Positions 1 through 5,121 of a stretch of DNA of 6,363 nt are shown here, in pieces. The position numbers were made by a program, and so were the translations under genes. Origin of the DNA: Deltaproteobacteria bacterium (GTDB lineage Bacteria > Desulfobacterota > Desulfobacteria > Desulfobacterales > ETH-SRB1); the NCBI GenBank assembly GCA_003647525.1, contig QMMZ01000123.1:1-6363 (forward strand). Direction: 5' to 3'. A model generated the notes under the pieces. It was not told the DNA's origin. It did not search any database and saw nothing but the letters and a program-made list of their open reading frames with translations. Numbering within the stretch: the first letter of the stretch is position 1; every line of letters begins with the position of its first letter.

Positions 1-106
1 AACAGGAAAGGCTTCAGATTTTCGAGAACTTTTTGGAATATGGAAAGGCAGAGAAGTTACATTAGATGATTTACGTCAAAAAGCGTGGCAAAGAAAAACC
101 TTATGA
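1..106 (+). CDS. Antitoxin of VapBC-type module, C-terminal fragment
   Basis: Only the last 34 codons are in the window (frame starting at base 2, stop TGA 104-106); the start lies upstream. The visible tail contains FRELFGIWKGREVTLDDLR followed by a basic, tryptophan-containing end (KAWQRKTL). From family knowledge, this FxGIWKxR...LxxLRxKAW ending is typical of small antitoxins encoded just before PIN-domain toxins; it is the toxin-binding tail rather than the DNA-binding head. The stop overlaps the ATG of the next gene as ATGA (103-106), the usual sign of translational coupling in a toxin-antitoxin pair. Its role would be to bind and neutralise the following toxin and, with it, repress the operon. 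The DNA-binding fold (AbrB, RHH or Phd type) cannot be told from the fragment. Confidence 0.8.
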   Translation, partial: TGKASDFRELFGIWKGREVTLDDLRQKAWQRKTL

Positions 107-477
107 TTTTGTGTGATACCAATGTAATAATTGAGACTCTGAAAGGCGATGAGAAGACTATAAAAATTATGGAGAATATCGGATTAGAAAATATTGCCAT
201 CAGTTCCGTTACAGTTATGGAATTATATTTCGGTGCTTTCAACAAAAGAGAACTGAATAAAATCAAAAAACATCTCAGAGCACTAAACATTGTGCATTTT
301 GATAATGATGTTTCAGAGTTAGCAGTCAGCATGATCGAAAGTTATAGTAAAAGCCACGGGCTTCAAATTCCAGATGCAATCATAGCGGCAACAGCGCTGT
401 CATTGGAGATGAACTTGTTTACTTTGAATTTAAAAGATTTCAGATACATAGATGGGCTAAAACTTCAAAAAAATTAA
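103..477 (+). CDS. vapC: VapC-type PIN-domain ribonuclease toxin
   Basis: This is a 124-residue PIN-domain protein, expected to act in the cytoplasm as a Mg2+-dependent endoribonuclease that cuts tRNA or other RNA when its antitoxin is lost. Visible PIN features, numbered from the ATG at 103, are: the N-terminal strand MILCDTNVII with acidic D5; E40 in VTVMELYFGA; D91 in LQIPDAIIAATA; and the C-terminal TLNLKDF (N109, D112). Length and motif order match ordinary VapC proteins. A GTG at 85 would add six residues (MAKKNL), but the ATG at 103 is preferred. It overlaps the antitoxin stop as ATGA, and family members usually begin directly at the MxxxDTNV strand. The catalytic set looks intact, so the toxin is probably functional. 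The RNA target cannot be inferred. Confidence 0.9.
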   Translation: MILCDTNVIIETLKGDEKTIKIMENIGLENIAISSVTVMELYFGAFNKRELNKIKKHLRALNIVHFDNDVSELAVSMIESYSKSHGLQIPDAIIAATALSLEMNLFTLNLKDFRYIDGLKLQKN

Positions 478-479
478 AT

Positions 480-805
480 CGAAATTTATGGGGGCAACAT
501 CCTGGAATCGACGCTAAAGCGGTAAGGTTTATTATCATGACCCTGACTTAAAAAGAGATCTTTGTAGAGATGTTGATGAATTTTTTAAGGCATGGAAGGT
601 TCCTGTTCTCTGTAAAACAGACAGGGGTATTTTAATAATAGGAGAATTTAGCCTTGATAACATAGGGAACTTTATCAAGATCCCTACGAAAGAGGAAATG
701 TTAAAGACGGTTGAGATGGAAGTATCAAAGCTCCCCTATCTTTTTTACGGCACCAGGGAAGAATTGGAGGAGAAAAATATTGAACCTGTCGCCATCTGGA
801 GATAG
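480..805 (+). pseudogene. Frameshifted remnant of an unrecognised gene
   Basis: From about 525 to the TAG at 803-805 one frame reads as good protein: YYHDPDLKRDLCRDVDEFF, then VPVLCKTDRGILIIGEFSLD, then IKIPTKEEMLKTVEMEV, LPYLFYGTREEL and PVAIWR. It has no plausible start: in that frame a TAA lies at 515-517, and the first internal ATG is at 698. The sequence before the stop reads as protein in a different frame (LWGQHPGIDAKAVRF, 486-530). One extra T near 528-531 would join the two pieces as ...AKAVRFYYHDPDL. The simplest reading is a gene with a one-base frameshift and no start codon, lying directly after the toxin. An alternative is ATG 488 with an in-frame stop nine codons later. I do not recognise the family; the product would be a soluble, charged protein of roughly 100 residues or more. 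Confidence 0.5.
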
Positions 806-909
806 TGTCATATCATGCGTAAAATATCGTATCAGGCACTCGTCATTCCCACGAAGATGTGGGGCAACCGAGGAGCCTGTGAAGCCGCCGTTGCCGTAAT
901 TTTTGATGA

Positions 910-929
910 AACCGCAGATGGACGCAGAT
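910..929 (+). repeat. Partial copy (two units) of the 10-bp CGCAGAT repeat
   Basis: Two consecutive 10-bp units, AACCGCAGAT and GGACGCAGAT, match the first and third units of the fuller 30-bp copies further right. The next ten bases have diverged. It lies 6 bp before the inverted repeat that starts at 936, so the two repeat types are adjacent here. It is a degenerate member of a dispersed family with four copies in this window. Confidence 0.75.
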
Positions 930-935
930 ATTTAT

Positions 936-1010
936 CCACGAAGGGCGCGAAGGGACACCAAGAAGGGCTAAAGAGGGATTTAAGCTTTTACCCCTTCGAG
1001 CTCTTCGTGG
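936..1010. repeat. Imperfect 19-bp inverted repeat, CACGAAG type
   Basis: The left arm 936-954 (CCACGAAGGGCGCGAAGGG) and the right arm 992-1010 (CCCTTCGAGCTCTTCGTGG) are inverted copies matching at 17 of 19 positions, with a 37-nt spacer. In RNA, one of the two mismatches becomes a G-U pair. The spacer holds a second inverted pair (963-972 with 987-996, 9 of 10) that partly overlaps the right arm, so two alternative hairpins are possible. No ORF is enclosed. It resembles a REP-like or MITE-like intergenic element. A role in transcript ending or stability is possible but not shown. Confidence 0.65.
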
Positions 1011-1131
1011 TGGAAAAACAATTTACCGTAATAAGATAATCCACAGGAATCCGTGTATAAATACTGTTACCTGGTAGTCTTTGTGGTTTTTTTATGTGCA
1101 ACCAAGAAATGCACAAACAGTAATAAGGAAA

Positions 1132-1578
1132 TTATTGCGTTGGATCGATGATTTTAAGGTCTTTAAAATAAGCTCGGTAAAAACCACGGTCTCTTGTGAT
1201 AAGCTGATTAGCACATTTTATCGCATGACCACCGATGATAAAGTCGCTGATAATATGGATTCTGCCTGGTAATATTTCCCCGCAATGAGGACATTTTTGA
1301 TTTTTCTTTCTATTTTCAAGATAGTTTTTCCAGGCAAGGCTTGCCTCATAAAGAGCCTTATCAGTAGAATTTACAAGTTTAATATCTGTTTCATCTAAAA
1401 ACGTCCTGAGTTCTTCCAGAGAGAGGAACTGGGAGGAGAGTTCGGCAAACACCATTTCGGAAATAACAAGACTGCCTTGTTCGGACAATATTTCAAGTGT
1501 TTCTAAAGAAGTTGTCGCATAATCTGCATTTGGGATAAGGATATCCAGTAGTATATTAGTATCAACTGCTGATATCAT
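1132..1578 (-). CDS. vapC: PIN-domain toxin, VapC-like, with CPHCG insert
   Basis: This 148-residue PIN protein is the toxin partner of the antitoxin gene just before it, with 17 nt of overlap (1562-1578). Visible features are AVDTNILLDILIP with D6, E46 in MVFAELSSQF, D112 in SDFIIGGHA and D130 in LITRDRGFYRAYF, which gives a complete acidic PIN set. It belongs to the PIN group whose C-terminus reads DFLIGAHA...LLTRDRGFYR. Between the middle and last motifs lies KCPHCGEILPGR (C96, C99), with another cysteine at C122. I recall CPxCG segments at this position in part of this group; a structural zinc site is an inference. The expected role is cytoplasmic ribonuclease activity blocked by the antitoxin. 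The overlap implies coupled translation. It is convergent with the other VapC at 103-477. Confidence 0.88.
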   Translation of the reverse strand: MISAVDTNILLDILIPNADYATTSLETLEILSEQGSLVISEMVFAELSSQFLSLEELRTFLDETDIKLVNSTDKALYEASLAWKNYLENRKKNQKCPHCGEILPGRIHIISDFIIGGHAIKCANQLITRDRGFYRAYFKDLKIIDPTQ

Positions 1579-1804
1579 CAGGCTTTCCTCTCAGTTCTTC
1601 AATGATTCTATCGGAGTTGGCTCCCTGAAGATTTGAGAGATATCCAAAGTACTTGCGAAAAGATTTTTTTCTATGTTTCTTTTTGCATAGAAAAACTTGA
1701 TTACCGGAGATTTGGAAATCAACTTCATCTCCAGGGAAAATACTCAATACATCACGTACAGACTTTGGGATAAAAATTTGTCCTTCAGAGGAAATGGTTG
1801 GCAT
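1562..1804 (-). CDS. vapB: AbrB/MazE-type antitoxin (VapB)
   Basis: This 80-residue protein has an N-terminal SpoVT-AbrB swapped-hairpin DNA-binding domain. The diagnostic stretch is SSEGQIFIPKSVRDVL followed by PGDEVDFQISGNQVFL (residues 5-39). The rest is a basic linker (KKKHRKKSFRKYF) and an acidic tail ending RGKPDDISS, which would contact the toxin. Such proteins neutralise the partner PIN RNase and bind their own promoter. A clear ribosome site AAGGAG (complement of 1812-1817) lies 7 nt before the ATG and supports this start. The gene is divergent from the secreted propeller gene at 1955, and its stop lies 17 nt inside the toxin gene. It looks intact. Confidence 0.88.
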   Translation of the reverse strand: MPTISSEGQIFIPKSVRDVLSIFPGDEVDFQISGNQVFLCKKKHRKKSFRKYFGYLSNLQGANSDRIIEELRGKPDDISS

Positions 1805-1954
1805 TAGCTTTCTCCTTTATATTTTTTAAACTTATAGTTTGTTATGAACTTCAATTTTAATCTAACATATAAGACTCTGTTTTTCAAATATTATTCTGTG
1901 GAACCGCAGATAAACGCAAATGCACGCAGATAAGAGAATAAGAGAAACAAATAA
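1805..1954. promoter_or_regulatory. Divergent control region between vapB and the propeller gene
   Basis: This 150-bp AT-rich spacer separates the minus-strand antitoxin from the plus-strand secreted protein, so it must hold promoters for both. On the minus strand, TATAAG (complement of 1831-1836) is at a suitable distance from the vapB start to be a -10 box. On the plus strand, TATAAG at 1868-1873 could serve the other gene. Neither has a convincing -35 at normal spacing, so these are weak guesses. AbrB-type antitoxins usually bind here, but I see no clear operator palindrome. The right end is taken up by a CGCAGAT repeat. Confidence 0.35.
1902..1931 (+). repeat. 30-bp dispersed repeat, three 10-bp units (copy 2)
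   Basis: The three consecutive decamers are AACCGCAGAT, AAACGCAAAT and GCACGCAGAT. The copy ends 23 nt before the ATG of the propeller gene, so it would be in that gene's leader. It is in the same orientation as the copy at 2858-2887, so the propeller gene sits between two direct copies. Confidence 0.85.
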
Positions 1955-2848
1955 ATGATAAAGAATTTATGTAAACATATTACATTAATAACAATATTCC
2001 TTTTTCTGTTATGTTATGGGAACGTCTATTCGGATATGGCATTTGTGGCTAATGTGGACGGCAACTGGGATCTGTTTTTAGCAGATGATAATGGTAAAAA
2101 TCCGGTTCGGCTTACAAATACATTGTATGATGAAAAAGATCCTTGTTGGTCTTCAGACAAAAAAAGGATCGTTTATGCAACCAGCGACGGTAATTTAAAT
2201 ATCGTGAACATTGACAGCCGAGAAACCTTTCAGATTGCTGTAGGCAAGGCAAAAACGCCCAAGATCAGTCCTTGTTTTTCGCTTGATGGAAAGGAAATAG
2301 CATTTGCGCAATTCAGGCCGCCGGATGAAGGCGATGATACCGATTTGATGATATTTAACCTGGAAACTAAAGCCTTCAGAAGAGTCCTTGATCAGTATGC
2401 CATTCAGATGTGGCCGGCATGGTCACCGGACGACAGTCGTCTGGTTTACGCAAATATGCATTGCTCGGCAGATTGCGGCCGGCTTATCCAGGAACTCTGG
2501 GTCACAGATCCAAAAGGCGGCTGGGCCCGGCAGCTTTTGATGACAAATTCTCTTTGCCAACAACCGGCCTGGTCGCCGGATGGAAGGAAGATCGCTTTTT
2601 CTTCCGATAAGAGCGGGAATTATGATATATGGGTTTTGTCTCTTAGAGACTGGCAATTGAAGCAGGTAACTATGGAAGAAAGCCTGGATGTAAGCCCAGC
2701 CTGGTCGCCTGATGGGGATAAGCTGGCCTTTGTTTCCACGAGATCTGGCAAGATGGAGATATGGATTAAAGAGCTGAAGAGTGGGGAAGCAAGAAGATTT
2801 AGGCCGTTTGGGGAGAGGGATGTTGAGTGCAAGGACGTTGATTGGTAA
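1955..2848 (+). CDS. Secreted TolB-like beta-propeller (PD40 repeat) protein
   Basis: The 297-residue protein begins with a signal peptide: basic MIKNLCKH, a hydrophobic core ITLITIFLFLLC, and a likely signal peptidase I cut after VYS (residue 26). The mature part is a chain of PD40/WD40-like propeller repeats. Its marks are the PxWSxD turns at residues 63-69, 106-112 (PCFSLDG), 154-160 (PAWSPDD), 204-210 and 248-254 (PAWSPDG twice), spaced 43-50 residues apart, each followed by a strand such as KIAFSSD and then YDIWVLSL. It ends at DVDW, like the first strand of a further blade. The repeats match the C-terminal propeller of TolB, but the N-terminal TolB domain is absent and there is no pal or tol neighbour, so it should not be called tolB. 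The likely role is a periplasmic or surface binding scaffold; the partner is unknown. The ribosome site is weak (AAGAGAAA about 10 nt upstream). Genuine coding is well supported. Confidence 0.88.
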   Translation: MIKNLCKHITLITIFLFLLCYGNVYSDMAFVANVDGNWDLFLADDNGKNPVRLTNTLYDEKDPCWSSDKKRIVYATSDGNLNIVNIDSRETFQIAVGKAKTPKISPCFSLDGKEIAFAQFRPPDEGDDTDLMIFNLETKAFRRVLDQYAIQMWPAWSPDDSRLVYANMHCSADCGRLIQELWVTDPKGGWARQLLMTNSLCQQPAWSPDGRKIAFSSDKSGNYDIWVLSLRDWQLKQVTMEESLDVSPAWSPDGDKLAFVSTRSGKMEIWIKELKSGEARRFRPFGERDVECKDVDW

Positions 2849-2857
2849 TAAAAATGG

Positions 2858-2887
2858 AACCGCAGATAAACACAGATGAACGCAGAT
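2858..2887 (+). repeat. 30-bp dispersed repeat, left inverted arm (copy 3)
   Basis: The three 10-bp units are AACCGCAGAT, AAACACAGAT and GAACGCAGAT. The copy starts 9 nt after the stop of the propeller gene and contains the ATG (2876-2878) of the GxxExxY gene. It matches the reverse complement of 3253-3282 at 28 of 30 positions. The middle unit (CACAGAT instead of CGCAGAT) is shared only with that partner copy, which suggests the two belong together. Confidence 0.9.
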
Positions 2888-3253
2888 AATCAAAACAAGC
2901 TCTCAGAGAAGATTATTGGATGTGCTTTTAAAGTCCACAATATGTTAGGCTGTGGTTTTCTGGAAAAAGTCTACGAAAATGCCTTGACTCATGAATTAAG
3001 AAAGAATGCGCTGTCCGTTGAACAACAAAAACCGATCCAGGTAATTTACGATAACATAATTGTTGGGGACTATATTGCTGATATTCTGATCGAATCTGTC
3101 GTTATTCTGGAGTTAAAAGCCACAAAGGTAATTGACAAAATCCACGAGGCTCAACTATTAAACTACCTGAAGGCTACCGGCCTGAATTTGGGACTGATAC
3201 TTAATTTTGGCCAGCCAAAGCTTCAAATACGGAGGTTTGTAAACAACTTTTAA
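2876..3253 (+). CDS. GxxExxY family protein (PD-(D/E)XK-like)
   Basis: This is a 125-residue protein of the GxxExxY family. The naming motif is GFLEKVY (G27, E30, Y33), preceded by the usual helix KIIGCAFKVHNMLG. A later block, GDYIADILIESVVILELKA, shows D69, E79 and K81 arranged like a PD-(D/E)XK nuclease core, followed by HEAQLLNYLKATG (Q93, Y97) and LILNFG. Length and motif order are normal, so the copy looks complete. The biochemical role of the family is not established as far as I know; a nuclease-like fold is inferred from the motif. The ATG lies inside the repeat, so the first four residues (MNAD) are repeat-encoded. An in-frame TAA at 2867-2869 and no better downstream start fix the choice. 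No Shine-Dalgarno sequence is visible, so translation may be weak or conditional. Confidence 0.88.
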   Translation: MNADNQNKLSEKIIGCAFKVHNMLGCGFLEKVYENALTHELRKNALSVEQQKPIQVIYDNIIVGDYIADILIESVVILELKATKVIDKIHEAQLLNYLKATGLNLGLILNFGQPKLQIRRFVNNF

Positions 3254-3282
3254 TCTGCGTTTATCTGTGTTCATCTGCGGTT
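3253..3282 (-). repeat. 30-bp dispersed repeat, right inverted arm (copy 4)
   Basis: This is the reverse complement of the 2858-2887 copy with two differences. One is an A-C mismatch (2868 with 3272). The other becomes a G-U pair in RNA (2878 with 3262). It overlaps the last base of the GxxExxY stop codon and ends 5 nt before the AAGGAG ribosome site (3288-3293) of the lipoprotein gene, so it fills the whole gap between the two genes. Confidence 0.9.
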
Positions 3283-3298
3283 ACAAAAAGGAGTATTT

Positions 3299-4255
3299 AT
3301 GAAAAAAGTTATAGTCTTTCTTCTCTTGTTGTTCATCTGCTCATGCGCCCCTCAGCAGATTATTAAAGAACAGGAACCGGTTTTATCGCCACCTCTCGCA
3401 AAAATACCCACACAAGTCATGAAGGAGCCGGTACTCCCGACTAAGCAGGTCGTTACACCGCTCTTTGGCACGTTGCTATCGGACATCAAGATATCCAAAA
3501 CCTCGTTTAACCCCAGCCATGGCGAGGAAGTAGCAATATACTACCATATTTCGAAACCAGCCAAAGTAATCGTGCACGTTTATGACCCTGACCATGCTTT
3601 GATCAGGATGCTTGCTGTTGAGCGAGACGTGAATGAGGGAGAACAAACAATCATCTGGGACGGAAAGGATCCGGATGGAAATCTTGTGCCGGATGAAGCT
3701 TACTTCTTTACCATCATGGCGGAGGACGAATCGGGCGCTAAAGAGATTTATGACCCGACCACTTTTTCAGGCGGCGCAGAGCACGACATAACAACTGCCG
3801 ACATTAATCCTCAAAGCCAGACCATCACCTACAAAATGCCCGAGATGGGAAGAGTTATGATCCGCATGGGAATCCAGGGCGGTCCTTTGATGAACCAGAT
3901 TGTGGACTGGAAGCCGAGAGTCAAGGGGATGATCACCGAGTACTGGAATGGAAAAGACAAAGACAATCTTGCAGATCTACACAATCATCCCAAGTTTAAA
4001 ATGATTGTGACCTATTTTACACTGCCTGAGAATTCAGTTATAGCCTTTGGCAACAAGACGCAGACATACAGAGATTATAAAAAATCGATTACTGCCGAAA
4101 GACCTGTAAAGATAAAACGGCCCAGCACTGTTCAGAAAGTGTCTCACCATTATGGCTTGCCTATAACAATGGATTATTCACCAAATGTAAAAATGACATT
4201 TGTTAATGCCCAGGGTAAGCACAAGTTGTGGATGCACGGCTGCGCTTTTAAGTAA
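3299..4255 (+). CDS. Lipoprotein with FlgD-like Ig domains, C-terminus lost
   Basis: The protein starts with a lipoprotein signal (MKKVIVFLLLLFICSC, lipidated C16) and a proline-rich linker to about residue 55. A FlgD-type Ig-like domain follows at about 62-143: NPSHGEEVAIYYHISKPAKV, VHVYD, IIWDGKDPDGN, YFFTIMAED. A second related domain follows at about 167-245, with YWNGKD and LPENSVIAFG. It is probably a membrane-anchored surface or periplasmic scaffold; FlgD-like Ig domains occur widely outside flagella, and no flagellar gene is near. AAGGAG (3288-3293) lies 5 nt before the ATG. The native sequence appears to stop near FVNAQG (301-306). The last twelve residues, KHKLWMHGCAFK, are an out-of-frame reading of the DUF1573 motif of the next gene, so the true C-terminus is missing and the final residues are artificial. 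Confidence 0.8.
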   Translation: MKKVIVFLLLLFICSCAPQQIIKEQEPVLSPPLAKIPTQVMKEPVLPTKQVVTPLFGTLLSDIKISKTSFNPSHGEEVAIYYHISKPAKVIVHVYDPDHALIRMLAVERDVNEGEQTIIWDGKDPDGNLVPDEAYFFTIMAEDESGAKEIYDPTTFSGGAEHDITTADINPQSQTITYKMPEMGRVMIRMGIQGGPLMNQIVDWKPRVKGMITEYWNGKDKDNLADLHNHPKFKMIVTYFTLPENSVIAFGNKTQTYRDYKKSITAERPVKIKRPSTVQKVSHHYGLPITMDYSPNVKMTFVNAQGKHKLWMHGCAFK

Positions 4256-5015
4256 AAAAGAAATTTTCCCCAGAGGCAGTGGAGAAATTCAGGCAACTTT
4301 TAAGACAAAGCGTTTTGAAGGTGACCAGGAGACAACCATCACTGTCTATTCCAATGACCCCGATGACCCGGAAATCGAGCTCACGATTATAGGAACTATC
4401 AAACGGGATGTAGCGGTTGTCCCGCAAGGTATAAATTGGGGGGATGTTGAAAAAGGGGAAACCGTTACCAGTAGCGTAAGACTTCTTCAGCTATCGCAAA
4501 ACAAATTGGTTCTGCGCAGAATCGAGGTCAATGAGAAATATCTGAATGCAACCACATCAAGGTTCAGAGAAGAAAACAGCCGCGGGATTAATATTGACAT
4601 CACTTTGAAATCCGAGGCTCCGGTAGGAGAATTAAGTGAGGTTATCACACTGCACACAAACATTAAGAGGAGACCGCGAATAGATGTGCCTGTCTGGGCA
4701 AATATCCTTGGCCGCCTCCAGGTTCAGCCTAAGATACTCTCATTGAGAGCGATTTCTAAGGGCGGGAAAATATCTCAATCCATTACCGTTTCCAGCAGTG
4801 ATGGAAAGAAGTTCCATGTGCTTAAAGCAAACTGCGACCTGCCTTTTATTCACCTTCAATCATCAGTTGATAAGAAAAACAATATTGTAAAAATTTCAGG
4901 TACAATAGATAAGGTAAGTCCGGCAGGGAGGCTTTCCGGACATATAGATATTTACACAGATGATCTGGACCAGAGTGTGATTCATGTGCCTGTTTATGGC
5001 GTGATTGAAAAGTGA
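4206..5015 (+). CDS. DUF1573-type protein, N-terminus lost
   Basis: From its first residues this reads as the middle of a DUF1573 domain: VSTSCGCTAALLSKKEI, GSGEIQATFKTKRFEG and TITVYSNDPDDPEIELTI. Further Ig-like (ASPM/Hydin-type) strands follow, including RDVAVVPQGINWGDVEKGE and later RIDVPVWANILGRLQVQP, up to HVPVYGVIEK. DUF1573 domains normally begin about 40-50 residues before SCGCT, with a strand containing FDFG, and such proteins carry a signal peptide. Both are absent. In this frame a TGA at 4194-4196 blocks extension, leaving only TTG 4200 or ATG 4206, neither with a ribosome site. The gene therefore looks 5'-truncated by the junction with the lipoprotein gene, overlapping it out of frame by 50 nt. 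It would be exported if whole; as written it has no export signal. The molecular function of the family is unknown. Confidence 0.75.
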   Translation: MPRVSTSCGCTAALLSKKEIFPRGSGEIQATFKTKRFEGDQETTITVYSNDPDDPEIELTIIGTIKRDVAVVPQGINWGDVEKGETVTSSVRLLQLSQNKLVLRRIEVNEKYLNATTSRFREENSRGINIDITLKSEAPVGELSEVITLHTNIKRRPRIDVPVWANILGRLQVQPKILSLRAISKGGKISQSITVSSSDGKKFHVLKANCDLPFIHLQSSVDKKNNIVKISGTIDKVSPAGRLSGHIDIYTDDLDQSVIHVPVYGVIEK

Positions 5016-5121
5016 TGTTTTCGTAAAAAGGCTACAGCGATTGCAAAAGAACTGAATACAGATATTCAGGATTCAGATAGACCCCTTTGGTGATCTTATA
5101 AAGATTGGGAGAAGACAATGA
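5016..5121 (+). pseudogene. Possible remnant of a small gene upstream of the binding protein
   Basis: After the DUF1573 stop the same frame stays open and reads FRKKATAIAKELNTDIQDSD (5019-5078). A neighbouring frame then reads IDPFGDLIKIGRRQ and stops at a TGA (5119-5121) that overlaps the ATG of the next gene as ATGA. Two protein-like pieces in different frames, plus an ATGA overlap, could be the degraded tail of a gene once coupled to the transporter genes. I do not recognise it. It may equally be ordinary spacer DNA that is open by chance, as it is only about 100 nt long. Confidence 0.22.

Larger units (their letters stand above)
806..1131. other. Gene-free stretch with small inverted repeats
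   Basis: No credible gene is visible in these 326 bases; short open frames here have atypical composition and no family signature. The stretch holds a small hairpin (CCCAC 848-852 with GTGGG 859-863), then GGCAAC (863-868) paired with GTTGCC (890-895), followed by GTAATTTTT. That could be a weak terminator for the + strand genes to the left. Next come the partial CGCAGAT repeat and the CACGAAG inverted repeat, listed separately. A 6-bp inverted repeat, TGTGCA (1095-1100) and TGCACA (1110-1115), lies just after the stop of the minus-strand toxin. It lacks a T-run in the right place to be its terminator. Confidence 0.5.
2858..3282 (+). mobile_element. Candidate 425-bp cassette: GxxExxY gene inside inverted repeats
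   Basis: Two 30-bp inverted repeats bound a single ORF so tightly that the start codon lies in the left arm and the last base of the stop codon is the first base of the right arm. This looks like a compact unit that could move or be copied as a whole. No transposase is present and no target-site duplication is obvious: the flanking bases are TGG on the left and ACA on the right. Movement would therefore need an enzyme from elsewhere, or the encoded PD-(D/E)XK-like protein itself. The other view is that these are ordinary members of a dispersed repeat family lying on both sides of a gene by chance or selection. Classing it as mobile is inference. Confidence 0.4.

Noticed and set aside
85..102. 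GTG at 85 as start of the first PIN toxin
   Set aside because: The ATG at 103 overlaps the antitoxin stop as ATGA and begins at the conserved first PIN strand; the GTG would add six residues not expected in the family.
902..1010. CRISPR array
   Set aside because: Repeats are few, have no regular spacers and occur in both orientations across the window; no cas gene is present.
711..1039. Plus-strand open frames of 62 and 74 residues
   Set aside because: The first is out of frame with the protein-like remnant at 480-805, and the second runs through the repeat elements; neither has a ribosome site or recognisable motif.
1095..1115. TGTGCA/TGCACA hairpin as terminator for the minus-strand vapBC
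   Set aside because: On the minus strand the hairpin is followed by an A-run, not a T-run, and the stem is only 6 bp.
1955..2848. Calling the propeller gene tolB
   Set aside because: It lacks the N-terminal TolB domain, is shorter than TolB and has no tol-pal neighbours.
2423..2893. Minus-strand 156-residue open frame
   Set aside because: It is antisense to the propeller gene, whose signal peptide and PAWSPDG repeats are unmistakable; the antisense frame shows no family signature.
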